Shown piece after piece: positions 8,034 to 15,566 of a stretch of 64,000 bases of DNA. This DNA is from an uncultured Bacteroidales bacterium (GTDB lineage Bacteria; Bacteroidota; Bacteroidia; Bacteroidales; UBA932): the NCBI GenBank assembly GCA_944323245.1, contig CALURT010000008.1:1-64000 (forward strand), given 5' to 3'. The notes under the pieces were generated by a model. The model had not been told where the DNA came from. It saw nothing but the letters and a program-made list of their open reading frames with translations, and did not search any database. The first letter of the stretch is position 1. Each line of letters starts with the position of its first letter. The translations under genes were made by a program, and so were the position numbers.

Positions 8034-8793
8034 ACTGAAAGACATAAGCCTTGCATACGGGCAACGCATCCTGCTTGAGAAAATTTCCGTCGTTTTCGGC
8101 GACGGACGCCTGACGGCAATGCTCGGACGCAACGGTGCGGGGAAAAGCACCCTTATGAGAGCCATGCTGAAAATGGAGAATCCCGTCAACGGACATGTCC
8201 TGATAAACGGCAGGGACATACGGAACATGGATACGAACGACCTCGCCCGTTCCGTCTCTTTCGTCGGGACTGAAAAAATACGTGTGGCCAATCTCGCCTG
8301 CTCGGACCTCGTGGCTCTCGGCAGAGCGCCTTACACCGGACGGTTCGGCAGACTTGGAGATGAAGACAGGAGGATGGTGGAAACGGCATTGGAACTCACG
8401 GGGATGAAAGATTACGCCCACAGAACGACGGACAGCATGTCCGACGGCGAATGCCAGAAGGTAATGATAGCCCGGGCGCTTGCTCAGGATACGCCTGTCA
8501 TGCTTTTGGACGAACCGACGGCATTTCTCGATATTCCCGGCCGCTACGAAACCGCTGCCTTGCTGCACAGGCTTGCGTCAGAGGCAGGAAAGACAATCAT
8601 ATTCTCCACGCACGACCTCGACGTCGCCCTGAGGGAGGCAGATGACATCCTGCTGCTCGACCCTCCGGATGCCGTTTTCGGAAAAACGGCTGACATTACC
8701 GGCAGCGGAGCCATAGAAAAAGTTTTCGGATTGAGTAAAGGACTGAGTAAAGGATTGAGTGAAAATTACAATTGTCATGAGAAGAATCTGTAA
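8026..8793 (+). CDS. btuD: Cobalamin ABC transporter ATPase
   Basis: The protein has 255 residues. Walker A is GRNGAGKST (34-42), the signature is MSDGECQK rather than LSGGQ, Walker B is VMLLDEPT and the switch histidine lies in STHD. It powers the BtuC permease. The C-terminus is odd: a 12-bp sequence is repeated (8731-8766), encoding L-S-K-G, L-S-K-G, L-S-E-N, and the last residues overlap the start of the next gene. The repeat may come from slippage and could vary in copy number. Confidence 0.9.
   Translation: MLELKDISLAYGQRILLEKISVVFGDGRLTAMLGRNGAGKSTLMRAMLKMENPVNGHVLINGRDIRNMDTNDLARSVSFVGTEKIRVANLACSDLVALGRAPYTGRFGRLGDEDRRMVETALELTGMKDYAHRTTDSMSDGECQKVMIARALAQDTPVMLLDEPTAFLDIPGRYETAALLHRLASEAGKTIIFSTHDLDVALREADDILLLDPPDAVFGKTADITGSGAIEKVFGLSKGLSKGLSENYNCHEKNL
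8731..8766 (+). repeat. 12-bp tandem repeat at the btuD 3' end
   Basis: TTGAGTAAAGGA, CTGAGTAAAGGA and a diverged third copy TTGAGTGAAAAT follow each other in the last codons of btuD, just before and touching the possible start codons of the next gene. A gain or loss of a unit keeps the btuD frame but shifts the spacing to the next start. Confidence 0.7.
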
Positions 8794-9625
8794 GAAAATC
8801 ATAACGACTGCTGCGGCAGCGACGACATTGGCCCATACGGCCTGCAATGAAACGGAAATCATCACCGTCACAACGGAAACCGGAGGATACAACGTAGTCG
8901 AATACATGCCAGCTCCCGGCCAATTCATCAATGACGGTTACACCTGCAATACGGCGGAAGAAGCCGCCGCATGGGCGCAGGAGAGGCTCGACAACGGATA
9001 TTTCGTATCCTTGGGGACTTTCGGAGGCTATATCATACTGAAAACGGCGACTCCGGTAAAAAACGTAAACGGAGATGATTTCTCCATATCGGGCAACTCC
9101 TTCGACGGCAATTCGGAACCGGGCGTCGTATGGGTCTCTCCTGACGGGATGACATGGTACCGGCTCAAAGGGGAGGACAGCGAATTTCCGGACTATTCGG
9201 TAACGTATTTTCAGACAGCGGACGGGGCTCCGGGAGACATTGTCTGGGAAGACAACGAGGGAAACACCGGAAAGGTAAGCTACCTGCCTCAGTTCCACGA
9301 CAACAGCTACTATCCTCAATGGGTAGGGACATCGGAATACACCCTGACAGGGACAAGGCTCGAAAACCGTCTCCGTTTCAATGAAGAGACCGGACGATGG
9401 GAAACGGGAAGCTACGCCGCCGGATATGCGGACATCGTGGCTGATACGGATACCGGACATCCGGAAATTTCGGCATTCGACATCGATGACGCCGTAGACG
9501 GAAACGGCAGCCCGGCAAGCCTCGGCTCAATAAGTTTCATCAGGATACAGTCAGCAGTAATCACTCCTGAAAGCTCCCCTGTCATAGGGGAAATTTCCAC
9601 TGAAATCACCGGCCTGACCTATTGA
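8777..9625 (+). CDS. Lipoprotein of unknown function closing the B12 operon
   Basis: With the ATG at 8777 the protein has 282 residues and starts with a basic, Ala/Thr-rich lipoprotein-like signal ending at a cysteine (AHTAC, a weak lipobox); a GTG at 8759 is an alternative start. It overlaps btuD by 17 bp, so it belongs to the operon. Motifs such as EYMPAPGQFIN, GGYIILKTATPV, SISGNSFDGNSEPGVVWVSPDG and TWYRLKG resemble a cell-surface protein family that I recall beside BtuG/BtuB genes in Bacteroidetes. It may be a further surface B12-binding or docking protein. Whether it belongs to the BtuH family cannot be decided by reading. Confidence 0.7.
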   Translation: MRRICKKIITTAAAATTLAHTACNETEIITVTTETGGYNVVEYMPAPGQFINDGYTCNTAEEAAAWAQERLDNGYFVSLGTFGGYIILKTATPVKNVNGDDFSISGNSFDGNSEPGVVWVSPDGMTWYRLKGEDSEFPDYSVTYFQTADGAPGDIVWEDNEGNTGKVSYLPQFHDNSYYPQWVGTSEYTLTGTRLENRLRFNEETGRWETGSYAAGYADIVADTDTGHPEISAFDIDDAVDGNGSPASLGSISFIRIQSAVITPESSPVIGEISTEITGLTY

Positions 9626-10437
9626 GTATCAGCCTCAACAGGTTTTTCCTTCACGATACATACCGCTATCTCATACAGCAGATACAGCGGGATGAAGACG
9701 AGCATCATCGTAAACGGATCACCTGAAGGCGTGATGACCGCAGCCGCTATAAGCAGAAGCACGATGGCGTGACGGCGGTATTTTTTGAGAATATCCCTGT
9801 GAAGGACCCCGAGTTTCGACAAAACCCATGCAAGAGGAGGCATTTCAAACACGAGACCCATGATGAAGACCATGCCGAAGAAATTGCTCATGTATGAGTT
9901 GAGGGAAATCTGATTTACAATGTGCGTCCCCAAAGTGTATTCCACGAGAAACCTGAAAGTAAACGGGAAAACGATACAGTATCCTACGGCACAACCTATA
10001 TAAAACATAAATGTTCCGAAGCAGAACGCCGTGGCTATCCCCTTCTTCTCATGCGGATACAGGGCAGGCTTCACGAACAGCCACAACTCGAACACGATGT
10101 AAGGGAAGAGCAGAATCACCGCCATCCAGAACGAGACGGACATGTGGGTCATGAACTGCGATGCAACATTTATGTTTATGATGTCTACGGAAAACCTGTC
10201 GTCGGAAAAGTCGGGTATGAACGGCAACGCTCCGCTCAGTTTCGAAAACCACCTGTACAGGAAAAAGTCCGATGACGTCGCCCCAAGGATAAAACCGTCG
10301 AATATATACGGCATTGCCGTGAAACTCAACACGAAAAAGACCGCCAATGCCGCAGCGATCCTTATCAGGGACCAACGGAAAACCTCGAGATGATCCCAAA
10401 AAGTCATATTGGCCGGATCAGGATTTTTTCTCGTCAT
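9619..10437 (-). CDS. tatC: Sec-independent protein translocase TatC
   Basis: The protein has 272 residues and six hydrophobic segments. The N-terminal MTFWDHLEVFRWSLIR matches the TatC signature HLxELRxR, and FVKPALYPHEKKG matches the conserved first periplasmic/cytoplasmic loop region. TatC is the receptor for twin-arginine signal peptides and works with TatA, encoded just upstream with a 20-bp overlap. Its 3' end overlaps the end of the convergent lipoprotein gene by 7 bp. Confidence 0.95.
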   Translation of the reverse strand: MTRKNPDPANMTFWDHLEVFRWSLIRIAAALAVFFVLSFTAMPYIFDGFILGATSSDFFLYRWFSKLSGALPFIPDFSDDRFSVDIININVASQFMTHMSVSFWMAVILLFPYIVFELWLFVKPALYPHEKKGIATAFCFGTFMFYIGCAVGYCIVFPFTFRFLVEYTLGTHIVNQISLNSYMSNFFGMVFIMGLVFEMPPLAWVLSKLGVLHRDILKKYRRHAIVLLLIAAAVITPSGDPFTMMLVFIPLYLLYEIAVCIVKEKPVEADTQ

Positions 10438-10624
10438 CTTTTTTCGTATCCGACTTTATTTCGGACTCTATTTCATTCATACCGTCCTTGAAACTCTTTA
10501 CGCCCTTGCCGAGTCCCCTCATGAGTTCCGGAATTTTGGCCCCGCCGAAAAACAGCAGTGCAAGCAAGGCTATGACGAGAATTTCGCCGGTACCGATATT
10601 TCCGAGGAACAACAGTGTATTCAT
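10418..10624 (-). CDS. tatA: Sec-independent protein translocase TatA
   Basis: The protein has 68 residues: one N-terminal membrane helix (EILVIALLALLFFG), the hinge FGGAKIPELMRGLGKG that is diagnostic for TatA/B, an amphipathic helix and a charged tail (KKDDEKKS). It forms the translocation pore with TatC. There is no tatB nearby, as is usual in this phylum. It is the first gene of the tatA-tatC operon. Confidence 0.95.
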   Translation of the reverse strand: MNTLLFLGNIGTGEILVIALLALLFFGGAKIPELMRGLGKGVKSFKDGMNEIESEIKSDTKKDDEKKS

Positions 10625-10643
10625 AATATTGTCGGATTTTCCG

Positions 10644-10661
10644 CAAAGTTACATATATTTG
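10644..10661. promoter_or_regulatory. Back-to-back promoters for tatA (-) and the ACT gene (+)
   Basis: On the minus strand TAACTTTG (complement of 10644-10651) has an ATTG-type -33 at 19 bases and serves tatA. On the plus strand TATATTTG (10654-10661) serves the ACT gene. Only two bases separate the two boxes, so the two polymerases could hardly bind at once. Confidence 0.55.
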
Positions 10662-10684
10662 TCATTCGTACAATAAATCGTATC

Positions 10685-10957
10685 ATGAACAGAAGCATTA
10701 TCACAGTAGTCGGGAAAGATACCGTAGGCATCATAGCCAAGGTATGCACCTACCTTGCGGAACAGCAGATCAACATCCTCGACATCACGCAGACCATCGT
10801 ACAGGGGTATTTCAACATGATGATGATAGTTGACACGAGTCATATCTCCGATAATTTCAAGACGATAGTCTCCGGACTCGACGATCTCGGCAACTCCATA
10901 GGAGTCCAGATAAAATGCCAGAGAGAAGAGATTTTCGAAAAAATGCACAGAATCTGA
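10685..10957 (+). CDS. ACT-domain protein (UPF0237 type)
   Basis: The protein has 90 residues. The start at 10685 (MNRSIITVVGKDTVGIIAKV) follows the promoter by about 24 bases; the frame is open further upstream but runs antisense into tatA. It is a single ACT domain with the GKDTVGIIAKV strand-helix start and DITQTIVQGYFNMMM. ACT domains bind small ligands, often amino acids, and regulate enzymes. The gene is six bases upstream of the UPF0210 gene, an arrangement known in many bacteria, which suggests one functional unit of unknown substrate. Confidence 0.85.
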   Translation: MNRSIITVVGKDTVGIIAKVCTYLAEQQINILDITQTIVQGYFNMMMIVDTSHISDNFKTIVSGLDDLGNSIGVQIKCQREEIFEKMHRI

Positions 10958-10963
10958 TACGCC

Positions 10964-12328
10964 ATGATAAACCTCAACGAAGCCATAGAAACCCTGCGGA
11001 TGATCCGTCAGGACAACCTCGACGTAAGGACAGTCACCGTAGGTATCAGTCTATTGGACTGCGCTGCATCCTCGGTGGATGAAATCTGCACCCGCATAAG
11101 GAAAAAAATCACGGAAACGGCGGGCCGTCTGGCCGTTACGGCGGATGACATTTCCCGGGAATTCGGTATCCCGATCGTAAACAAAAGGATTTCAGTCACT
11201 CCGATATCCATCGTAGGGGCGTCTGCCTGCCGTTGCCCGCAGGATTTCGTCAGGATAGCCGTGACCCTTGATGAATTGGCTGAAGAATTGGGAGTGAATT
11301 TCCTCGGAGGATACTCCGCCATAGTTTCAAAGGGGATGACGGAAAGCGACAGACTCCTGATACAATCCATTCCGGAAGCCTTGGCCTGCACGTCCCGGAT
11401 ATGTTCATCAGTCAATGTCGGGAGTACTAAAACAGGCATAAACATGGACGCAGTGCGTCTCATGGGTGAAATCATCAAAGCCACGGCAGCTGCGACAGCC
11501 GACAGCGATTCGTCCGGATGTACCAAACTTGTGGTCCTCTGCAACGCTCCCGACGACAATCCGTTCATGGCCGGGGCATTCCACGGGGTTACAGAGCCGG
11601 ATGCCGTCATCAATGTGGGAGTAAGCGGACCGGGAGTCGTGAAATATGCCTTGGAAAGCGTCAGAGGGGAATCGTTCGAAGTTCTCTGCGAAACCATCAA
11701 GAAGACCGCTTTCAAAATCACGCGTGTCGGCCAGCTTGTCGCACAGGAAGCGTCCCGCAGGCTCGGCATACCGTTCGGAATCATAGACCTGTCCCTTGCG
11801 CCTACTCCTGCCGTAGGTGACAGCGTGGCCGATATCCTGCACGAAATAGGCATCGGAAAGGCCGGAGCTCCGGGAACTACGGCTGCATTGGCCCTGCTGA
11901 ATGATCAAGTCAAGAAAGGCGGAGTCATGGCATCCTCTTACGTAGGAGGCCTGAGCGGGGCTTTCATTCCGGTAAGCGAAGATCAGGGTATGATAGATGC
12001 CGCCGAGTGCGGGGCGCTGACCATAGAGAAATTGGAAGCCATGACATGCGTATGCTCCGTGGGATTGGACATGATAGCCATTCCGGGTGACACTCCGGCA
12101 TCCACCGTTTCGGGTATTATCGCCGACGAAGCTGCCATAGGAATGGTGAACCAGAAGACCACTGCCGTAAGGATTATCCCTGTAGTCGGGAAAACAACCG
12201 GCGATTCGGTGGAATTCGGCGGTCTGCTCGGACACGCCCCGATAATGCCGGTCAACAACTTCGGCTGCGAGGACTTCATCTCACGTACAGGCCGCATCCC
12301 CGCCCCAATCCACAGCTTCAAGAACTGA
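10964..12328 (+). CDS. UPF0210/DUF711 (PFL) family protein
   Basis: The protein has 454 residues and is soluble. Family features include [14 protein letters not shown] at the N-terminus, a glycine-rich middle ([13 protein letters not shown]), [27 protein letters not shown] and a C-terminal [17 protein letters not shown] block. The fold of this family is related to the glycyl-radical enzyme core, but no glycyl-radical loop is apparent. The function is not established; constant pairing with an ACT-domain protein suggests a ligand-regulated metabolic role. It ends five bases before the stop of the convergent TonB-type gene. Confidence 0.85.
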   Translation: MINLNEAIETLRMIRQDNLDVRTVTVGISLLDCAASSVDEICTRIRKKITETAGRLAVTADDISREFGIPIVNKRISVTPISIVGASACRCPQDFVRIAVTLDELAEELGVNFLGGYSAIVSKGMTESDRLLIQSIPEALACTSRICSSVNVGSTKTGINMDAVRLMGEIIKATAAATADSDSSGCTKLVVLCNAPDDNPFMAGAFHGVTEPDAVINVGVSGPGVVKYALESVRGESFEVLCETIKKTAFKITRVGQLVAQEASRRLGIPFGIIDLSLAPTPAVGDSVADILHEIGIGKAGAPGTTAALALLNDQVKKGGVMASSYVGGLSGAFIPVSEDQGMIDAAECGALTIEKLEAMTCVCSVGLDMIAIPGDTPASTVSGIIADEAAIGMVNQKTTAVRIIPVVGKTTGDSVEFGGLLGHAPIMPVNNFGCEDFISRTGRIPAPIHSFKN

Positions 12329-12333
12329 TTGCG

Positions 12334-15105
12334 TTATTTTTTCGCCCTGAAATGGTAAGCCACAGAAACAAGAAAATAGCGGCCATATGTCGGTTGCCAC
12401 GACTGGGTCATGGAATCCGGCGAGACCAACGTGGTATATAACGAACCGGAATTCAAAAGATCATTTCCTACAAGACTGACTTCCAATGTCCGTTTCAGGA
12501 ATTTCCATCCTATCCGGGCATTCAGTATATGCGACGAGAAATCGCTGCCGTATCCGGACAAATAATCATACCCGTTGAAGCGATACTCGGCATTGAACGA
12601 GCCGTTTTTTGCAAACCTCGCATCGAAAAGAGCCAGTATATCTGCAGAAATCCGCTCTGACAACGTCGCCATGGATCCGTCCATGGATTTTATATATGTC
12701 ACCGACGGATTTACATTGATTCTGATATTCTTTCCGATGGTATAACGCAAATACAGCCGCATACCGGCTGATGCTTCCGAAAGATCAATCATGTCCTGAC
12801 CGAGATATTGTAAGCGTTCCGCCCATCCTCCGGTAAGATTCATCGTAACGCGGAGTTTCCTTTTGAAGAAAAACCTGCTGCCAGTCAGCCATCCGTTGAT
12901 TTGATATGACGGACGGGCAGCATTTTCATAAGTAATCAGACGGCTTCCGGCCAGTGCTTTGTATCCATCCCATTCAGACAACTCGGTAGCTTCAGAAAAA
13001 TACACGCTTTTATCCACGATATCGCGGAAATTACATGTCCCGTTGACCTGCATTCCTACAGAAGCACCTTTCGTCCCTACTGTCTTTTGCCAGGAAAGCA
13101 AGTAGTCTGTATTATAGGAAGGTTTCAAATCAGGGTTCCCACCTATGAGCATAAGCGGATTCGAGTCAGATATCCTGCTCCGGACCTGTTCCAATGACGG
13201 TGCCGTAGTCCGTGTTTTGGAGGAAAATCTTAATTTTTTGTACCGTAACTCTATGACGGGAGCTACCGTAAGATAATTTTTATCGTATGAATACTCTGAA
13301 GGATAAAATTCATCGTTCATCATGAGCATGTCAGAAAACTCCAGTTTCCCGCTTATCGAGAGAATCTTCGAATTATAGGCAATCCCGGCAAATATACTGT
13401 TTGTAAAATAATTCCACGTAAAATCATAAGTGTTCGCAAAGTCAGTAGCAGGGGAATCAGGGGCGATGAAATCGACTGTCATCTGCTTTCTTTTTTCATT
13501 TTTATAATAACTTCCGAGACCGGTATTGAGTAAAAGCGTATGCTTCTCGTTGTTTATCAACCTTGTTTCCAACGAAGCTTCCGCAATCATACCGGCACTG
13601 CGGCCGTAGCCGTCCGAAGACAACTGCCTGCGGTCAAACGAGGTGGCAAGGGTGTCCACAGTCCATGAAAGCGTACTGGAGTTACGATAATCCCCTCTGA
13701 TATAAATATTCGGTCTTACTTTCCTTGCATCATTGTTAATCCAGCTCAGGCTGCCGCCTATCTTGTAATCTTTATTTTCTGAAGTCAATGTCTCGTGTCT
13801 GAAAATATCGGCTGTCTGCCCCTCTGTGATTGCCCTGTTCCCCGTAAGGGAGGAATTGGAATTGTCATCAAAAGAACCATAGGCCATTATGAATATCGAC
13901 TTCAACGGAGTGTCCTTCAAGTCTGCGGAAATATTGATATTATGAGAAAACGCAGAATTGCCGGTTAAAGTGGTGTCCAAATAGCTCGTCGCAGGACTGT
14001 CGGTATTGCCGAAATATTCTGTCAGTGTCTGTCGTTCGTCTTTGGAATACTTATAATTGAAAGTGTACGAGACATTTATGCTGTTTCCGAAATTACGGTC
14101 TTTCCAATATTTGGTAAAATTCGTGTTGGCTTTTGTATTTTCAACATACGAAGGCAGCGGCCCGTTTCCAAATATGATTTGACTTAATATATTGGATGGA
14201 TTCGGATTTGAAATGGTCATATGGTTGCTTCCTATGTTATCGGTCATGGCTGAAATATTGAACAGTGTCATTTCCGAGTAATATGCCATGGATCCGATGC
14301 CTTCATAACGTTCCTGCCGTGTATCGTCTGCCCCTCCTGCTGCATAAAGCACGGCCTCTGAAAATGAAAAGATTTTCTCCTTGGTGACAATGTCGAGTAC
14401 TCTGTCCTTTTTGTTATGTTTGAGCCCGCTGCGTATGTCGGCTGCATTCTGTTCATCGAAAACGCGGACCTGAGTGATTTCATCGGCCTTCAAGGCGTCT
14501 ACGGCTGTCAGCGGATTGTCTCCGAAAATCAATACTCCATTTACGTAAGTCCGTTTTACATTTTCCCCGTCGACCTGTATGCCGGATGAAGTCACGTTGA
14601 ATCCGGGAAGCTGTTCGAGTATAGAGCGCACGCTTTCTCCATCCAACGTCCTGACAGCTGCAGCGTTGAATATGGTGGTATCGGCAATTCTTTTCATAAG
14701 GGGAACTTCTGCCGACACTCCTGACTCTTTTATCTTTTCTGTCTGAGGATAAAGTGTCAGATATATTACATTCCGCCCGGGCTCAAGCACATATTCGTTT
14801 TCAATCGTTTTCATACCGACACACGTGACTTTCAGTCTTATTTTTCGAGGAATGAGATTGCGGAAAATAAACGAGCCGTCGAAAGCCGCAGCAGTATATA
14901 AAGTATCGGTTTCTTCTGATCCCGAGTCTGTGAGCATTACGTTAGGCGCCCCTTTGAACATAGAAGCCCATGCCTGCCCGTCAGTGTCGAACAACTTTCC
15001 ATAGACAGTGGCGAGGGAATCGTCTTGTTTTTGTCCCCACGCCACCGTTCCGGTATGAATTGCCACAAAGAAAAAAACTATGGCAACTATGTCCGTTTTA
15101 TTCAT
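12334..15105 (-). CDS. TonB-type outer-membrane beta-barrel protein with carboxypeptidase-regulatory-like N-domain
   Basis: The protein has 923 residues. A signal peptide (about 25 residues, ending AWG) leads to a carboxypeptidase-D regulatory-like domain (about 30-120, DGSFIFRNLIPRKIRLKVTCVGMK), a plug-like region (about 150-235, RSILEQLPGFNV...VNGVLIFGDNPLTA) and a long barrel with alternating aromatic strands. It belongs to the outer-membrane beta-barrel group related to TonB receptors. The substrate is unknown and no SusD-like partner is present. The gene follows a small membrane protein with no intervening base. It is more AT-rich than both flanks, which hints at horizontal acquisition. 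Confidence 0.8.
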   Translation of the reverse strand: MNKTDIVAIVFFFVAIHTGTVAWGQKQDDSLATVYGKLFDTDGQAWASMFKGAPNVMLTDSGSEETDTLYTAAAFDGSFIFRNLIPRKIRLKVTCVGMKTIENEYVLEPGRNVIYLTLYPQTEKIKESGVSAEVPLMKRIADTTIFNAAAVRTLDGESVRSILEQLPGFNVTSSGIQVDGENVKRTYVNGVLIFGDNPLTAVDALKADEITQVRVFDEQNAADIRSGLKHNKKDRVLDIVTKEKIFSFSEAVLYAAGGADDTRQERYEGIGSMAYYSEMTLFNISAMTDNIGSNHMTISNPNPSNILSQIIFGNGPLPSYVENTKANTNFTKYWKDRNFGNSINVSYTFNYKYSKDERQTLTEYFGNTDSPATSYLDTTLTGNSAFSHNINISADLKDTPLKSIFIMAYGSFDDNSNSSLTGNRAITEGQTADIFRHETLTSENKDYKIGGSLSWINNDARKVRPNIYIRGDYRNSSTLSWTVDTLATSFDRRQLSSDGYGRSAGMIAEASLETRLINNEKHTLLLNTGLGSYYKNEKRKQMTVDFIAPDSPATDFANTYDFTWNYFTNSIFAGIAYNSKILSISGKLEFSDMLMMNDEFYPSEYSYDKNYLTVAPVIELRYKKLRFSSKTRTTAPSLEQVRSRISDSNPLMLIGGNPDLKPSYNTDYLLSWQKTVGTKGASVGMQVNGTCNFRDIVDKSVYFSEATELSEWDGYKALAGSRLITYENAARPSYQINGWLTGSRFFFKRKLRVTMNLTGGWAERLQYLGQDMIDLSEASAGMRLYLRYTIGKNIRINVNPSVTYIKSMDGSMATLSERISADILALFDARFAKNGSFNAEYRFNGYDYLSGYGSDFSSHILNARIGWKFLKRTLEVSLVGNDLLNSGSLYTTLVSPDSMTQSWQPTYGRYFLVSVAYHFRAKK

Positions 15106-15468
15106 TTATTCCAATTGTTCGGTATCTTCTTCCAACCAATATTCCCCATTATCCCGCAACATGGCAAATTTGATTTCTTTTGTTTTATATCCGATGTATG
15201 AAATCACTATTGTTTCACTATCACCTGCAGAAATACAAGCCCTTCCATCTAAATCAGTTGTTGTTCCAGCAGTGCCCGGACGTTCTTTAATCGTGACGCT
15301 TGCACCTACGATTGGTGCCCCGCCCCCATCAAGTACAACGAAACATTTGGTTACACCTTGACGTGTTATATATGATGCTGCTGCATCATGATTGGTAAAA
15401 TAAAATACCGAAAAAACAGCAGCAATGACAATGAATAGTGCCAACGTAATTTTAATACTTGTTTTCAT
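15106..15468 (-). CDS. Membrane-anchored single carboxypeptidase-regulatory-like domain protein
   Basis: The protein has 120 residues: an uncleaved-looking N-terminal helix (IKITLALFIVIAAVFSVFYF) followed by one Ig-like domain of the CarboxypepD_reg/SusC N-extension type (GAPIVGASVTIKERPGTAGTTTDLDGRA, then ISYIGYKTKEIKF). Its stop codon abuts the start of the barrel gene, so the two are surely co-translated. In most proteins this domain is the N-terminal extension of a TonB receptor; here it also occurs as a separate protein facing the periplasm. A role in signalling or assembly is only a guess. Confidence 0.7.
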   Translation of the reverse strand: MKTSIKITLALFIVIAAVFSVFYFTNHDAAASYITRQGVTKCFVVLDGGGAPIVGASVTIKERPGTAGTTTDLDGRACISAGDSETIVISYIGYKTKEIKFAMLRDNGEYWLEEDTEQLE

Positions 15469-15566
15469 TTTGTTAAGATTTAATTATTAATGAATAACTG
15501 TAAAAAACAAACTTCCGAATAACCGTGTAGTACATAATGAAATACACCAATATTTCTATTGGAGAC

